This document shows positions 31,190 through 41,371 of a stretch of DNA of 64,000 bases, in pieces (the first letter of the stretch is position 1; every line of letters begins with the position of its first letter). The stretch covers positions 518,622,686-518,686,685 of the forward strand of contig CM066037.1 in NCBI GenBank assembly GCA_033557465.1. The letters run 5' to 3'. Source of the stretch: Ichthyophis bannanicus. Lineage: Eukaryota > Chordata > Amphibia > Gymnophiona > Ichthyophiidae. Both the position numbers and the translations under genes were made by a program. The notes beneath the pieces are model-generated. The model was not told the DNA's origin. It saw nothing but the letters and a program-made list of their open reading frames with translations, and did not search any database.

Positions 31190-33110
31190 AAAGTTTTTTC
31201 TGGAACCACACACCCTTCCCGCTGATGGGACGGGCAGTCCACTCGATACCTTGCCGCCAGTGGGAGGCCAGTTGGCACTTTTTTCTCTACAGTGGGCACT
31301 CATAACTTCCGATCAGTGGGTCCTCGACATTGTATCTCACGGTTACTCCCTCAAATGTTGGCGGCCCATTCGCGACGCCTTCCTGATCTCTCCAGGATGA
31401 TCTCCGGGGGAAAGATTGGCCATTCAAACTACGATTCGGACTCTTTCTCATCAAAGCCATTCGTCTTGTCCCATCAGTGGAAAGAGGGCTAGGCCGTTAC
31501 TCTATCTATTTCGTGGTACCCAAGAAGGACAGTTCCTTTCATCCAATTCTGGATCTTAAAGGAGTCAACCACAGCCTTTGAGTGCCTCACTTCTGAATGG
31601 AAACGCTCCGGTCCGTCATCCAGGCAGTGCGCAAGGGAGAGTTTCTGACATCTCTCGATCTGGTAGAAGCCTACTTTCAATTCCCATTCGGACCGAATAC
31701 CAGCGTTTCCTGCGATTCGCAGTTCTCAGACAACATTTTCCGTTTCGGGCAATGCCATTTGGCCTTGCCTCTGCTCCTCGAACCTTCTCCAAAGTAATGG
31801 TGGTGGTAGCGGCAACCTTGCACAAACAGGGTATCCCGATACACCCCTACTTGCTCGATTGGCTCATTCGGGCGGACTCCTTTCTGGAGGCCTGCAGCAC
31901 CATGTCGGTGGTAGTTTCCTTCCTAGAGGAGTTGGGTTGGGTGAGCAATCATGCCAAAAGCTGCCTTCAGCCGTCTCAGCAGATCGACTTTCTCGGGGCA
32001 CGTTTCGACACCCGTCAGGGTTGCGTATTCTTGACTCAGGAGCATTTCCTTAACCTTTCTTCACTAATTCATCTTTTTCTGCTTCAGGACTCGCCTTGTG
32101 CTTGGGATTACCTTCTGGTCCTGGGAACCATGGCGGCTACCATCGAGCTCATTCCTTGCGCCAGGGCGCACATGTGTTGCCTACAGAACGCGCTCCTCTC
32201 TCGGTGATCACCAGTGTCGGAAGGCTACCAGCTCCGTCTTCCACTATGGCCGCCAATCAGACACAGCCTACGGTGGTGGCTCTCTCCGCGCAATCTATTC
32301 AGAGGAGTACCTCTAGAAACTCCACGCTGGATATTAGTGACAACAGACACCAGTCTGTTTGGCTGGGGAGCTCACTGTTGAACTCACAGCACAGGGAGCT
32401 TGGTCTCCATGCGTGTCTCGATGGACTATCAACTGTCTAGAAGCACAGGCAGTCCTCCTGGCCTTACAGTGTTTTCTAAATCTCCTGCGGAATCAAGCGG
32501 TTCGTGTGTTATCCGACAACGCGATTACCGTATCTTATCTCAACTGCGAAGGGGGCACGAAGTGCCCCGGAGTGTCAAAGGAAATGACCCTCCTTTTCCC
32601 TTGGACAGAGAGGCATTTACAAGCCATCTCGGTACAGCATATCGCAGGGACAAGCAATGTCAAGGCCAATTTTCTAAGCCGACATACTCTCGATCCCAGG
32701 GAATTGGAGCTTGCTCAGGAAGCCTTTCAGAAAATAGTCCAGAGATGGGGTCAGCCAGCGATGGATCTCATGGCCTTGGCAGCAAATTCTAAGGTGCCGG
32801 TCTTCTTCAGTCGCTGGAGGGAACACAGGTCTCACAGCATAGATGCTCTAGCACAACCATGGCCAAAGCACGTTCTGCTTTACGTGTTTCCGCCTTGGGC
32901 AATGATCGAGAAAGTTCTCCATCAGATCAGGGAGCACCAGGGCCCAGTGATCCTAGTGGCTCCAGACTGGCCCAGAAGACCCTGGTATGCCGATCTAGTA
33001 AGGTTATCTCAGGTAGTTCCTCTGCGACTAGAAGCTCCCTTAGGCAGGGGCCGATCTCCATGGACAATCCCACTCCTTACTCGCTTACGGCTTGGCTCTT
33101 GAATGCCGCA
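31190..33110 (+). pseudogene. B2 reverse transcriptase/RNase H, frameshifted
   Basis: RT starts near 31300 (ITSDQWVLDIVSHGYSLK) and shows FRAMPFGLASAPRTFSKVMV (31745) and IPIHPYLLDWLIRAD (31832). The catalytic pair DD of YLDD is changed to LD. RNase H follows (VLSDNAITVSYLNCEGGTK near 32507, and NVKANFLSRHTLDP near 32656). The distal domain has MDLMALAANSKVP, SIDALAQPWPKHVLLYVFPPWA, and VILVAPDWPRRPWYADL near 32948. At least three frames are used. The family normally makes DIRS cDNA; this copy cannot. Confidence 0.82.
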
Positions 33111-33376
33111 GGTTAACCCATAAGGGGTTCTCTTCCAAAGTTGTGGCTACGTTCCTCAACGCCCGCCATTTGTCAACGCCTCTAGCTTACGCTTGGGTGT
33201 GGTGAGCTTTTGAGTCATGGTGTTCGCAACACTAGCTCTCTCCATGGCGCTCCGGGTTCCCAGAGGTTCTTGCCTTTCTACAAGATGGCCTTGATAAAGG
33301 ATTAGCCCTCGGAACCCTTCGATTACAGATTTCGGCCTTAACGTGTTTCTGTGGGCCGGTTCGTGGCCGCTCCCTT

Positions 33377-34093
33377 GTGTCGCACTCGGATGTTTCGCAA
33401 TTTCTCAGGGGGGTCAGACTACTGCGCCCACCGTTTCGTCTGGTGGTCCTTTCCTGGGACCTCGTCCTGGTTCTAAAAGCTCTTATGTGCCGTCCCTTTA
33501 AATCTCTCAAGGAGGTTTCGCTTCGGGACTTGACACTTAAGACAGTGTTCTTAGTAGCACTAATCTCGGCTCGTAGAATCTCGGAGCTGCAAGCTCTTTC
33601 TTGTCAGGATCCCTATCTTTCCTTCTCTGTGAAGGGTGTTTCTCTCCGAGCCGTTCCCTCCTTCTTGCCTAAGGTCCTTACACCTTTTCATCTCAATCAG
33701 CCTCTCCTGTTGCCTGCCTTTTCAAAAGAGCAATGTTCAGGGTGGCATAAGAATCTTCGAGCGGTGGACCTCAAGAGAATTCTCGTCTACTATCTGAAGG
33801 TGACCAATTCATTTCGTAAGACAGACCATCTCTTTGTTCTTTTTGTGGGACCTCACCAAGGTCTCGCGGCTTCTAAGTCCACTATTGCCAGGTGGCTACG
33901 TCAGACCATTGAAGCGGCCTATATTGGTCAAGGTAGACCGGTTCCTGTGGGTCTTCGGGCTCATTCCACTCGAGCTCAGGCTACTTCTTGGGCCGAACGT
34001 TCTCAAGTAGCTCCTCTCGATATCTGTTGGGCGGTAACCTGGACTTCTTTGTCCACATTTGTTCGGCATTATCGTCTGGACATTCAAGCATGA
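33377..34093 (+). CDS. B2 tyrosine recombinase, C-terminal part open
   Basis: An open frame of 238 codons covers the catalytic domain: SARRISELQALSCQDPY (first catalytic Arg), SFLPKVLTPFHLNQPLL, RAHSTRAQATSWAERSQ (H-x-x-R) and FVRHYRLDIQA with the nucleophilic Tyr near 34071. The N-terminal core-binding part upstream (33110-33376) is degenerate and contains a stop (33203-33205), so the whole gene is not intact. The enzyme class integrates circular DIRS DNA by strand exchange. The MSHSDVS start is only the first Met of the open stretch. Confidence 0.85.
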   Translation: MSHSDVSQFLRGVRLLRPPFRLVVLSWDLVLVLKALMCRPFKSLKEVSLRDLTLKTVFLVALISARRISELQALSCQDPYLSFSVKGVSLRAVPSFLPKVLTPFHLNQPLLLPAFSKEQCSGWHKNLRAVDLKRILVYYLKVTNSFRKTDHLFVLFVGPHQGLAASKSTIARWLRQTIEAAYIGQGRPVPVGLRAHSTRAQATSWAERSQVAPLDICWAVTWTSLSTFVRHYRLDIQA

Positions 34094-34164
34094 GAGGACA
34101 GTCGGTTTGGAGTTGGTGTGCTGTCAGCGGCTCTCTGCTCACCCTGAGGGTCGTTAGCTTGGGT

Positions 34165-34275
34165 ACTTCCCGCTTGTCTGGACTGGTCTAGCAGTATGAA
34201 CTGGAAGGAGAAATTTCACTTACCGTTAATTTCCTTTTCTGGAATATTGCTAGACCAGTCCAGAACCCACCCGGT
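34165..34275. repeat. B2 internal complementary region
   Basis: tctggactggtctagcagta is the complement of the left end, and ttaatttccttttctggaat the complement of the right end, meeting at AAG 34205-34207. Confidence 0.85.
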
Positions 34276-34493
34276 TGTCAGTTGCAGTGATGCACATGCA
34301 GTGGAGCCGACATTCATTCTTCAGGCACTACCAGTATGTTCCCTTGGATGGCCTACAAGCATTTTATACAGGCTTGATGTCCTAGGGACGCTTCATGATC
34401 CTCTCTGATTCATGTAGATAGTTGAGCCAGTCTTCTCACGTGTACATAGTTGACCTTGTTGGTCAGTTTAATTCTAATAGTTCTTGCTTGTTA

Positions 34494-34669
34494 GAAGATA
34501 CTGAGTAGGACTCCCTAGGGGTATACCTATGCCAACCAGAGCCTAACCATCAGAGCTCTGGAGGTTTTTCTCTGTCTCCAACATCTGCTGGCAGGGGAAC
34601 ATAACCTGCTTGTCTGGACTGGTCTAGCAGTATTCCAGGAAAGGAAATTAACAGTAAGTGAAATTTCTC
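34494..34669 (+). repeat. B2 right inverted terminal repeat
   Basis: gaagatactgagtaggactc, ctaggggtatacctatgcca, ctctggaggtttttctctgt and the outer ggaaattaacagtaagtgaa. Confidence 0.85.
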
Positions 34670-35185
34670 CATCCAAACCCTTAGTGGCATCTTTCTGTAT
34701 AGAACTTGCAAGTGTTCTAATTTCTTTCAATATTGAATCTCACACTTGCTGCATTGTAAACCGTTGTGTTAGGGTCGTATATCAAAAACTGCAATAAACT
34801 GTAAATATGCTCATACTAGTGTACTAAAGAACAAATTTTATTGGCACTTGAGAAATACAGCTTCCAAAGCGTACCATTCTAAATATTTAGCTTGCAAAGG
34901 CACTATCCATCATAGCTTGCAAACCACAGTGTATGGGATCAGACTAATGAAAGAAAGTATTGCTTTGTCTATTCAACTTTTTCTGGCCTGAGTAATAGCT
35001 ACTTGGCAGCTAATAAGCTTAATAACATGTTTTTGATGTCTACTTTTTTTCATTTATCCTAAAAAGCATAAAGTAAAACTATTGCTCTATTCAGAATTCA
35101 TAGTCGTCGTCCCCCACCAAAAAAAACCACATGCACACATTTTGTTGAATATGGAATTGCATATTCATAATTAATAAAGTAATCT

Positions 35186-35260
35186 GATAGTTGATCCACC
35201 AGTATATTCTAGGTGGAACTCAATATAAGGAGTCCAACAAATAATCTTTATCTAATGTGT
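35186..35260 (+). repeat. Intronic repeat copy carrying the unfilled A2 target
   Basis: The stretch gatagttgatccaccagtat to acaaataatcttta-TCT-aatgtgtgtga matches both flanks of A2: 37071-37135 on the left, 42916-42926 on the right. Here no DIRS separates them. A third partial copy starts at 36806. Confidence 0.88.
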
Positions 35261-36047
35261 GTGAGTCATAATTAATAAAGGAATCTGAGTAATATTAGTG
35301 ACAGGTTTATGACAGGTTTATATCTGAAGTAATCTACGATGAGCATATTTGTTAGGAAATATTAGGAGCATAGTGTTTTGATCGCCAGATACAAAGGGGT
35401 AACTGATATGATTAAACATATAATACTGTACTTTTGAATTCTGTTTTGTCATGTCTCAGAGCTGTGGTATGATCCTTGTTTCATTTATACAGAGGTAAGG
35501 CACAGGTGGTTGAGGGATATGCAGTGCAGTTAAGTCATGAATAATGTCAGAACATCAGTTATCAGTGGACCCTCAATTTCTTAGTAACACTTTGTGCTAA
35601 GTAGCTTTTAATATTGCATATGTCTCAACATGCAACATGATTTATGATGCAGTGGATTGCACATTTATTAAAACCACAATACTTCAGCTTACACATATTA
35701 GAAAATAATTTACACATTCCTTTAATATAGTTCATCAAGTTTAAAGCTTAAAAAATGCACAGTTTTGGGAAGTGGTTCTGAATTTATCCAGTTACTTTGC
35801 TTGGTATTGTGTCTCATTAATATTTCTGCTGTTATACAATTCAGGACATAGCCGGTTTTCGTAGAACCAGATAATTACAAATAAACAACCTTTTTTTTTT
35901 CATTATACAAAAACATAGATTACGATAACTGCTGCTGACAAGATATTTCAATTTCTTAATGGCCCATGGCCTCTGAAGCGGGTGAACTATTGCAACATTG
36001 TCTTGTTGATATGTGTTTCTTAAATCATGATTATTTTTTTTATACCT

Positions 36048-36066
36048 ATTCTGTTTTACCTTTCAG
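36048..36066 (+). promoter_or_regulatory. OSBPL8: Splice acceptor of the OSBPL8 exon
   Basis: Polypyrimidine-rich tattctgttttacctttcag with AG at 36065-36066, directly followed by the conserved SESKLYNGS codons. Confidence 0.82.
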
Positions 36067-36141
36067 TCAGAATCAAAACTTTACAATGGCTCTGAAAAGG
36101 ACATTTCTTCAAGCAAACTCACCAAAAAAGAAACTCTCAAG
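36067..36141 (+). CDS. OSBPL8: OSBPL8 (ORP8) internal exon, 25 codons
   Basis: The exon is bounded by a strong acceptor (pyrimidine-rich tract ending ttacctttcag, AG at 36065-36066) and a donor CAAG|gtgaga (36142 on). The 75 bp are phase 0 on both sides and read SESKLYNGSEKDISSSKLTK followed by KETLK. This matches, by recall, the segment of vertebrate OSBPL8 N-terminal to its PH domain. OSBPL8 is an ER-anchored lipid transfer protein that exchanges phosphatidylserine and PI4P at ER-plasma membrane contacts; this part lies in the disordered cytosolic N-terminus. Other OSBPL8 exons were not found in the window, so introns exceed tens of kilobases here. Confidence 0.88.
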
Positions 36142-36842
36142 GTGAGATTAACATTTTGCTTGCTTACAACTATCACAGCTTGAAGATAAAATTGTTGTTT
36201 GGAGAAAAGATTGTTCAAATACAGTTTGTTCATCCATTGCTGATATACAAATGATTCTAAGAGGTAGTTTCCCATGTATCCCTTTGCTGCTGTGTGTTTG
36301 TGTTTGTGTGTGCCACTGTGTCAATACTGACACTTAGTGACTCTACCGCCTTAGTTTTGCTGTGTGTGGAGATGGTGTGGTGTGGAAATGGTATGGAGAA
36401 GGTGAAAAATAGACCAACGATTTTTATAAATGCAAAATACAAGAAAAAGGAATAGCTCACCTGACAATCTTTCAAATTTTAGAATGATAAATTCTTCAAT
36501 GGTTACGGTGCTCTTTCCATGCGGTGGGGAGGAGGAGACAGTATTTTCCCAGTAGTAGCCTTATTTTCAGTCTGAGACCAGCATACTAAAAGTTCATTAA
36601 ATCCATTTTGCATGTTAAAATCCCTAACAGTATATATTAGTGTACACTGTCCCATTTATTTGTCCCTTGTGGAGAATAACTTTGTAACAGGTTAAAAAAA
36701 TAAAATTCTCAAACATACCTTTTTTTTGCCTATTTAAAAAAAAAAGCCATTCACACACAAACTCCCCATCTCCAAACAAATCCAAAGAAAACTTCATACA
36801 CTTTAGCTGATCCACCAGTATATTTTAGATAGGACTGAATTG
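36142..36842. other. Intron sequence downstream of the exon
   Basis: Begins with the donor gtgaga. It is AT-rich, with a TG-rich stretch near 36292-36375 and A/T runs, and shows no coding signal. Confidence 0.6.
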
Positions 36843-37071
36843 CAGTGGTCCTATTTAATAAAAAGTAGAAATGATTTTAATTCCTTTCTACGTCATCTCC
36901 ACTTTCCAACAGTCAGAAGAGTTGATGACCAACTGATATAATTTTGACTTTTATTCCTACAGAAAGATAAAGGTAAAGTATTGGAAAATGTCCTCTCTTA
37001 TATGCTGTGGAAAGTGGGGACGATTTTAAATCATTTCTACATTTAATAAAAATTGTAAGATAGGACCACTG
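36843..37071. repeat. Imperfect inverted repeat, MITE-like
   Basis: Starts CAGTGGTCCTAT and ends with ATAGGACCACTG. The arms continue with gtagaaatgattttaa and ccactttcca on both sides of a centre near 36957. The termini look hAT-like, but no matching 8-bp TSD was found. Confidence 0.6.
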
Positions 37072-37138
37072 ATAGTTGATCCACCAGTATATTCTAGGTG
37101 GAACTCTATATAAGAAGTCCAACAAATAATCTTTATTT

Positions 37139-37300
37139 CTCCAGGACCAAGCAGGAAGTCAGTCCTCACATATGGGTGACGTCGGCGCCGACGGAGCCCT
37201 CGCGGAGCAATTTTCCCCAGCTTTCAAAGAAGCCTTTGGGAATTGCAGCGCGCATGTGCGGTCTCCTTCCCGCCCAAGGGTGCCATCTTAGCCAGTCTTC
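37139..37300 (+). repeat. A2 left inverted terminal repeat
   Basis: ctccaggaccaagcaggaag, then tcctcacatatgggtgacgt, ending near gccatcttagccagtc. It differs from the right copy in one place over the shared part (gcatGTgcgg against gcatGCgcgg) and in its outer about 20 bases, as expected for split DIRS ends. Confidence 0.92.
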
Positions 37301-37536
37301 TTTTTTCCGCGGAGCCCTACAGACGTACCCATCGTGTCCCCGCGAAAAAGTTGATTTTAATAGTATAATTCTCTTTTTTCCTTCGGTTCGACGCCGGTCT
37401 TTTTCCTGCCCGGACTCGCGACGCCGTCACGAGTCCTTCGCTTATTTTTCGGTTTTTCTGATTTTAGTCAGTTTCGTTTTCGGTTTTTTCACTGGCAGCC
37501 CGGTCCTTTGACCTTGCAGGGGCCCTTTTTCCCCCG

Positions 37537-39459
37537 ATGGCTGCCAGTGGTTTCAAGCGGTGTGGTCAGTGTGACAGAAATATGTCACTCACTGACACGC
37601 ACGATAATTGCCTCCGCTGCCTGGGCCCGGATCATGAAGAAATGATCTGTGGGGCCTGTGGCAAAATGTCCTCCAAAGCGTTGAGAAGTCGGCGGCACCA
37701 GCGGGATAGAATCTTCGCTGACCCCAGCCGTACCCGGACCTCGTCGGAGGCCTCGGCGTCCAGAGGTTCCAGCTCTGACCATCGCCGAAGCTCCTCCGAC
37801 AGAGGTTCTCCCTCCGGGGACCATCGACGGAAGGTGAAACCCGCGAGAGCGGCGTCGGTGGACGCTCCTGGCTCCGCGAGGGCCAGGTCGCATAGCCCCG
37901 ATAGCCGTCCCGGGTCTTTGGAGAAGGAGCACCTCCCGAAGCGACCTCGCCTGGAGTCGGAGTTGCCTGCTCGGGTAAGTCCTGTAGTCCTCCTGGACTC
38001 GCCTCCGAGACTGCCGACGTCGGGCCCGACACCGTCGGGGCCCGAGTCGGAGGCTGCTGGGTCACCTGAGGTCGGACTCAGGTTGACGGCCTTGGAGAGC
38101 AGACTGTCTGCCTTCATGGACCAGCAGCGGGCACTGATCGCTAGCCTCGCTGGCGCTGCTGCCCCGACCGCCGGGACGTCGACGTCTAAGTCGACCCCGG
38201 AGACCGAGCCGATCCTCGAGTCCATGCGAACTCGAGTCGATCCTCGGTCGAGGTCACCCTCGGCCTCCCGTTCGGGACCGAGGTCGTTGACGCCGACTCC
38301 CTCGGTGTCGGGGCGGCCGACGTCTGCGCCCGCCCGAGCCGACCCCACCGATTCCTCCTCGGAGTCGGTCTGGGAGTCTGAAGAGGAAGAGTCACCTGAT
38401 TCCTTTCGGACTCGGTGTGTCCCCTCGGACTCGCCTGAGTCCGAACCTCGGAAGCAGTCCCCTCCGGAGGATGCCCGGTTCTCGGACTTCGTCAGGGACA
38501 TGGCCAATGCTTTGGCCTTCCCTGCGGATCCCGAGGAGGAGCCTCGAGCCGAAGAGCTCGACGCCCTCCAGTATGACTCTCCCGCCAGGGAACACTTTAC
38601 TGTGCCGGTTCCTCCCATGCTGGAACGACTACTCTTCCGCATGTGGGAGAGTCCGGCCTCCTCGCCGGTCTTAAGCAAGCGGGTCGATTCCATCTATCGA
38701 GTCCGCAAGAGTCCTGGCTTCCAAAAAGCACAGCTACCACACCATTCCATGGTAGTGGAATCGGCCATGCATAGGCTTAAGAGCCAAAAGATGCACTCCT
38801 CGGTGCCTCCTGGCAGGGAGGCCCGTAACCTGGATGGCCTTGGTAAGAAGTGTTTCCAGGGCTCTATGCTTGCTTGTCGTGTCCAGACCTACCAGCTCTA
38901 CATGGGCATGTATCTCCGAGACCTGGCTAAAGAGCTAGCCGGATTCTCCGCTGGATTGTCCGAGGAACCTTTGCGGAGGTTCCTGGCCTTGACAACTGGT
39001 ATTCGGGAATGCTCCAAATTCATGTCCCGAGCAGCCTATGATGGCTTTGAAGCATCGGCTCGAGTGGCCGCAGCCGGCATCGGTGCCCGCCGACAGGCTT
39101 GGCTTCAGTCGTCTGACCTTGAACCCTGGGTGCAGGACAAGTTGGTCGATGTCCCCTGCCGAGGTGAGAACCTCTTTGGCAAGCCCATGGCGGAAAAGGC
39201 TGCACAGATCGAGACGGAGACTCTCACCAGGACTAGGCTTTCTAGAAAGACCTCCGCCCCTTCCCAAAAGAAGAAGGGCTCGGGAAAGAAGTCCTTTTAC
39301 CCGAGAAAGGCGGCTGCCTATAAACACTACCCTCAATATCAGGCCTCCGCAGCTCCCCAACAGGGCCAGCAGGCCAAGGGACGGGGTAACGGGTCCCGTA
39401 GGCAGCAAACCCCCAAGCCTGCACCACCAGCCCCTGCTCAGCAGGGTGGGGGTTTTTGA
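37537..39459 (+). CDS. A2 gag-like protein, 640 aa
   Basis: ORF1 of family A. The N-terminus has C9-x2-C12, H22, C25-x2-C28, H33 and C38-x2-C41, a zinc-ribbon-like pattern. Residues about 50-310 are Ser/Arg/Pro/Glu-rich and probably disordered. The C-terminal half (from about 330) holds conserved blocks such as LERLLFRMWESPASSPVL, SKRVDSIYRVRKSPGFQKAQ, QTYQLYMGMYLRDLAKEL and AAYDGFEASARVAAAG. The tail is Lys/Gln/Pro-rich and ends GGGF. The start at 37537 follows a conserved leader (gggccctttttcccccg) seen in A1, A3 and A4. It probably assembles the nucleoprotein that carries element RNA. Name by position only; no sequence match to retroviral Gag is claimed. Confidence 0.85.
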   Translation: MAASGFKRCGQCDRNMSLTDTHDNCLRCLGPDHEEMICGACGKMSSKALRSRRHQRDRIFADPSRTRTSSEASASRGSSSDHRRSSSDRGSPSGDHRRKVKPARAASVDAPGSARARSHSPDSRPGSLEKEHLPKRPRLESELPARVSPVVLLDSPPRLPTSGPTPSGPESEAAGSPEVGLRLTALESRLSAFMDQQRALIASLAGAAAPTAGTSTSKSTPETEPILESMRTRVDPRSRSPSASRSGPRSLTPTPSVSGRPTSAPARADPTDSSSESVWESEEEESPDSFRTRCVPSDSPESEPRKQSPPEDARFSDFVRDMANALAFPADPEEEPRAEELDALQYDSPAREHFTVPVPPMLERLLFRMWESPASSPVLSKRVDSIYRVRKSPGFQKAQLPHHSMVVESAMHRLKSQKMHSSVPPGREARNLDGLGKKCFQGSMLACRVQTYQLYMGMYLRDLAKELAGFSAGLSEEPLRRFLALTTGIRECSKFMSRAAYDGFEASARVAAAGIGARRQAWLQSSDLEPWVQDKLVDVPCRGENLFGKPMAEKAAQIETETLTRTRLSRKTSAPSQKKKGSGKKSFYPRKAAAYKHYPQYQASAAPQQGQQAKGRGNGSRRQQTPKPAPPAPAQQGGGF

Positions 39460-41371
39460 CTTCATCAGCATAGCCTCTCCCCCTCCGCTGGCTCCTCCCA
39501 ACACCGGAGGCCGGCTGGTTCACTTCGCCCACAGGTGGTCCAACATCACTTCAGATGCCTGGGTGCTTCAGGTCGTACGAGAAGGCTATCTTCTCCACTT
39601 CCACCAGGTCCCTCCCTCTTATTTTCCGGGAGAACCTCCACGACTCCCTCTACACAGGGACTTACTCCTTCAGGAGTTAGCAAGTCTCATACAGGAACAG
39701 GCTGTGGAACCGGTGCCCCACCACCTGCGAGGTCAAGGCTTTTATTCCAGGTATTTTCTAATACCAAAAAGGACAGGAGGCCTCAGACCCATCCTGGACT
39801 TGCGCAACCTCAACAAGTTCCTCGTGCGGGAAAAGTTCAAAATGCTTACCCTTGGAATCCTTCTGCCCTACCTCCAGCAGGGAGATTGGCTATGCTCCTT
39901 GGATCTAAAGGATGCCTACACGCACATCCTCATCCACCCAAGCCACCGCCAATACCTAAGGTTTGTGGTGGCAGGAAATCATTACCAGTACAGGGTACTG
40001 CCCTTTGGCCTGTCCTCCGCACCGCGAGTCTTCACAAAATGTCTCGCGGTGGTGGCGGCCCATCTCCGGCTTCACGGCCTCTATGTCTTTCTGTACCTCG
40101 ACGACTGGCTCATCAGAGCAGCGTCCGCTCCGGAGGTCACCAACGCCACACACCGCACGGTGACTCTTCTGCAGTACTTGGGCTTTGTCATAAACTTTGC
40201 AAAGTCCACTTTGCTCCCCTCACAGGATCTCGAGTTCATCGGCGCAAGACTGCACACTCCTCAGGCGCGAGCTTTCCTGCCTCTTGACAGGGCCCAACGG
40301 CTCATGGACCTAGCCGGCCATTTTTGCAGCCAGTCCCTGGTCTCCGCCAAGCGCTTCCTGAGACTGCTCGGCCATATGGCTTCCACCGTCCATGTGACCC
40401 CCAATGCCCACCTGAATATGCGGCCTGCTCAATGGTGCCTTCGCAAGCAGTGGAAACAAGCCACAGGTGGCCTAGCCGACTTAGTCCGCATCTCCGAGCC
40501 GCTGGCCTCTTCTCTCCAGTGGTGGCTTCATCGGCCGAACCTGGTACTCGGCATGCCTTTTCAGTCACCTCAGCCAGCTCAAGTGCTGACGACGGATGCG
40601 TCCCTCCTGGGTTGGGGAACACATTGCCAAGGGGCGTGTACTCAGGGTCTCTGGACCGCGTGGGAGTCTGCCCAGCAGATCAACTTCCTGGAGCTCAGGG
40701 CGATTCATCTGGCGCTCAAGGCTTTCTCCCACCTGACTTCTCACCAGTCCGTCCTTGTCCAGACAGACAATCAAGTGGCCATGTTCTACGTGAACAAGCA
40801 GGGGGGCACGGGCTCCTTCCTTCTCTGCCGAGAAGCTCAGAGGCTCTGCTCTTGGGCCGTCAGTCACGGCATTCTTCTCAAGGCAGTTTATCTCCCAGGC
40901 CAGGAAAATTGCCTGGCGGACAAACTCAGCAGGATCCTCCAGCCGCACGAGTGGCGCCTGGATCCCTTGGTAGTTCAGAAACTCTTTCTAAAGTGGGGCC
41001 TCCCCACGATGGATCTCTTTGCCAGTCCTCTCAACCGGCAACTTCCTCGCTTCTGCTCTCGTCAGCCACATCCCCTTCGAGTGGCGGCAGATGCTTTTCT
41101 ACTCTCATGGTCGGAGAGCCTTCTGTATGCTTTTCCTCCCATCCCGCTAGTCTCTCGAACTCTTTTCAAGGTTCTCCGAGACAAAGCTTCCATGATCCTG
41201 GTGGCCCCTCGCTGGCCCAGACAGCCGTGGTTTCCACTCCTGCTGCAATTAGCGGTAGAGGATCCATTCCCTCTGGGGTTTCAACCGGATCTCCTCACTC
41301 AGGATCAGGGGTCTCTGCTACACCCCAACCTCAGATCTCTCAATCTAATGGCCTGGCTGCTGAGAGGGTAG
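39460..41371 (+). CDS. A2 reverse transcriptase/RNase H polyprotein
   Basis: Open from 39038, overlapping gag in the +1 frame; the domain itself starts just after the gag stop (ISIASPPPLAPPNTGGR). RT motifs are YSRYFLIPKRTGGLRPILDL, SLDLKDAYTHILIHP, VLPFGLSSAPRVFTKCLAV and YLDDW at 40094-40108. RNase H has TTDAS (Asp 40595), LELRA (about 40688), QTDNQ (Asp 40766) and CLADKLSR (about 40910). The distal part (MDLFASPLNRQLPRFCSRQ, YAFPPIPLV, ILVAPRWPRQPWF) lies where DIRS elements carry a methyltransferase-like domain; a catalytic motif is not obvious. All catalytic residues are present. It copies element RNA into cDNA and removes the RNA strand. How it is translated after gag is not visible. 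Confidence 0.9.

Larger units (their letters stand above)
24430..34672 (+). mobile_element. DIRS-type retrotransposon B2 (family B)
   Basis: The left end is TTT-CCATTTCATACTGC (24430 on), the right end aaatttctc-CAT (34670-34672). The internal complementary region at about 34165-34275 has its junction at AAG (34205-34207). The terminal repeats (24433-24600 and 34494-34669) match closely, including an internal ctaggggtatacctat-type segment. Gag is split by a 4.5-kb insertion (25690-30226); without it the element is about 5.7 kb. B2 begins three bases after the TSD of LTR C1. Confidence 0.9.
34673..36066. other. TE-poor intron sequence upstream of the exon
   Basis: AT-rich sequence without ORFs or recognised LINE, LTR or DIRS fragments. 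It contains the empty-site-like repeat copy at 35186-35260. It would be the 3' end of an OSBPL8 intron. Confidence 0.6.

Noticed and set aside
36957..36975. Possible micro-exon (ttattcctacag, 10 bases, gtaaag)
   Set aside because: Lies at the centre of an inverted repeat, has no conserved coding, and the match to splice consensus is expected by chance.
37632..38693. 353-codon frame on the minus strand of the A2 gag gene (similar ones at 51786-52766 and 11382-11825)
   Set aside because: Mirror of the Ser/Arg-rich, CpG-rich gag coding strand. It recurs only because gag does; no independent signal.
40324..41340. Upstream extension of the A2 recombinase frame (and 53974-55428 in A4)
   Set aside because: The extension is a shadow of the RT/RNase H frame. 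Homology to recombinases starts only near the RT stop.
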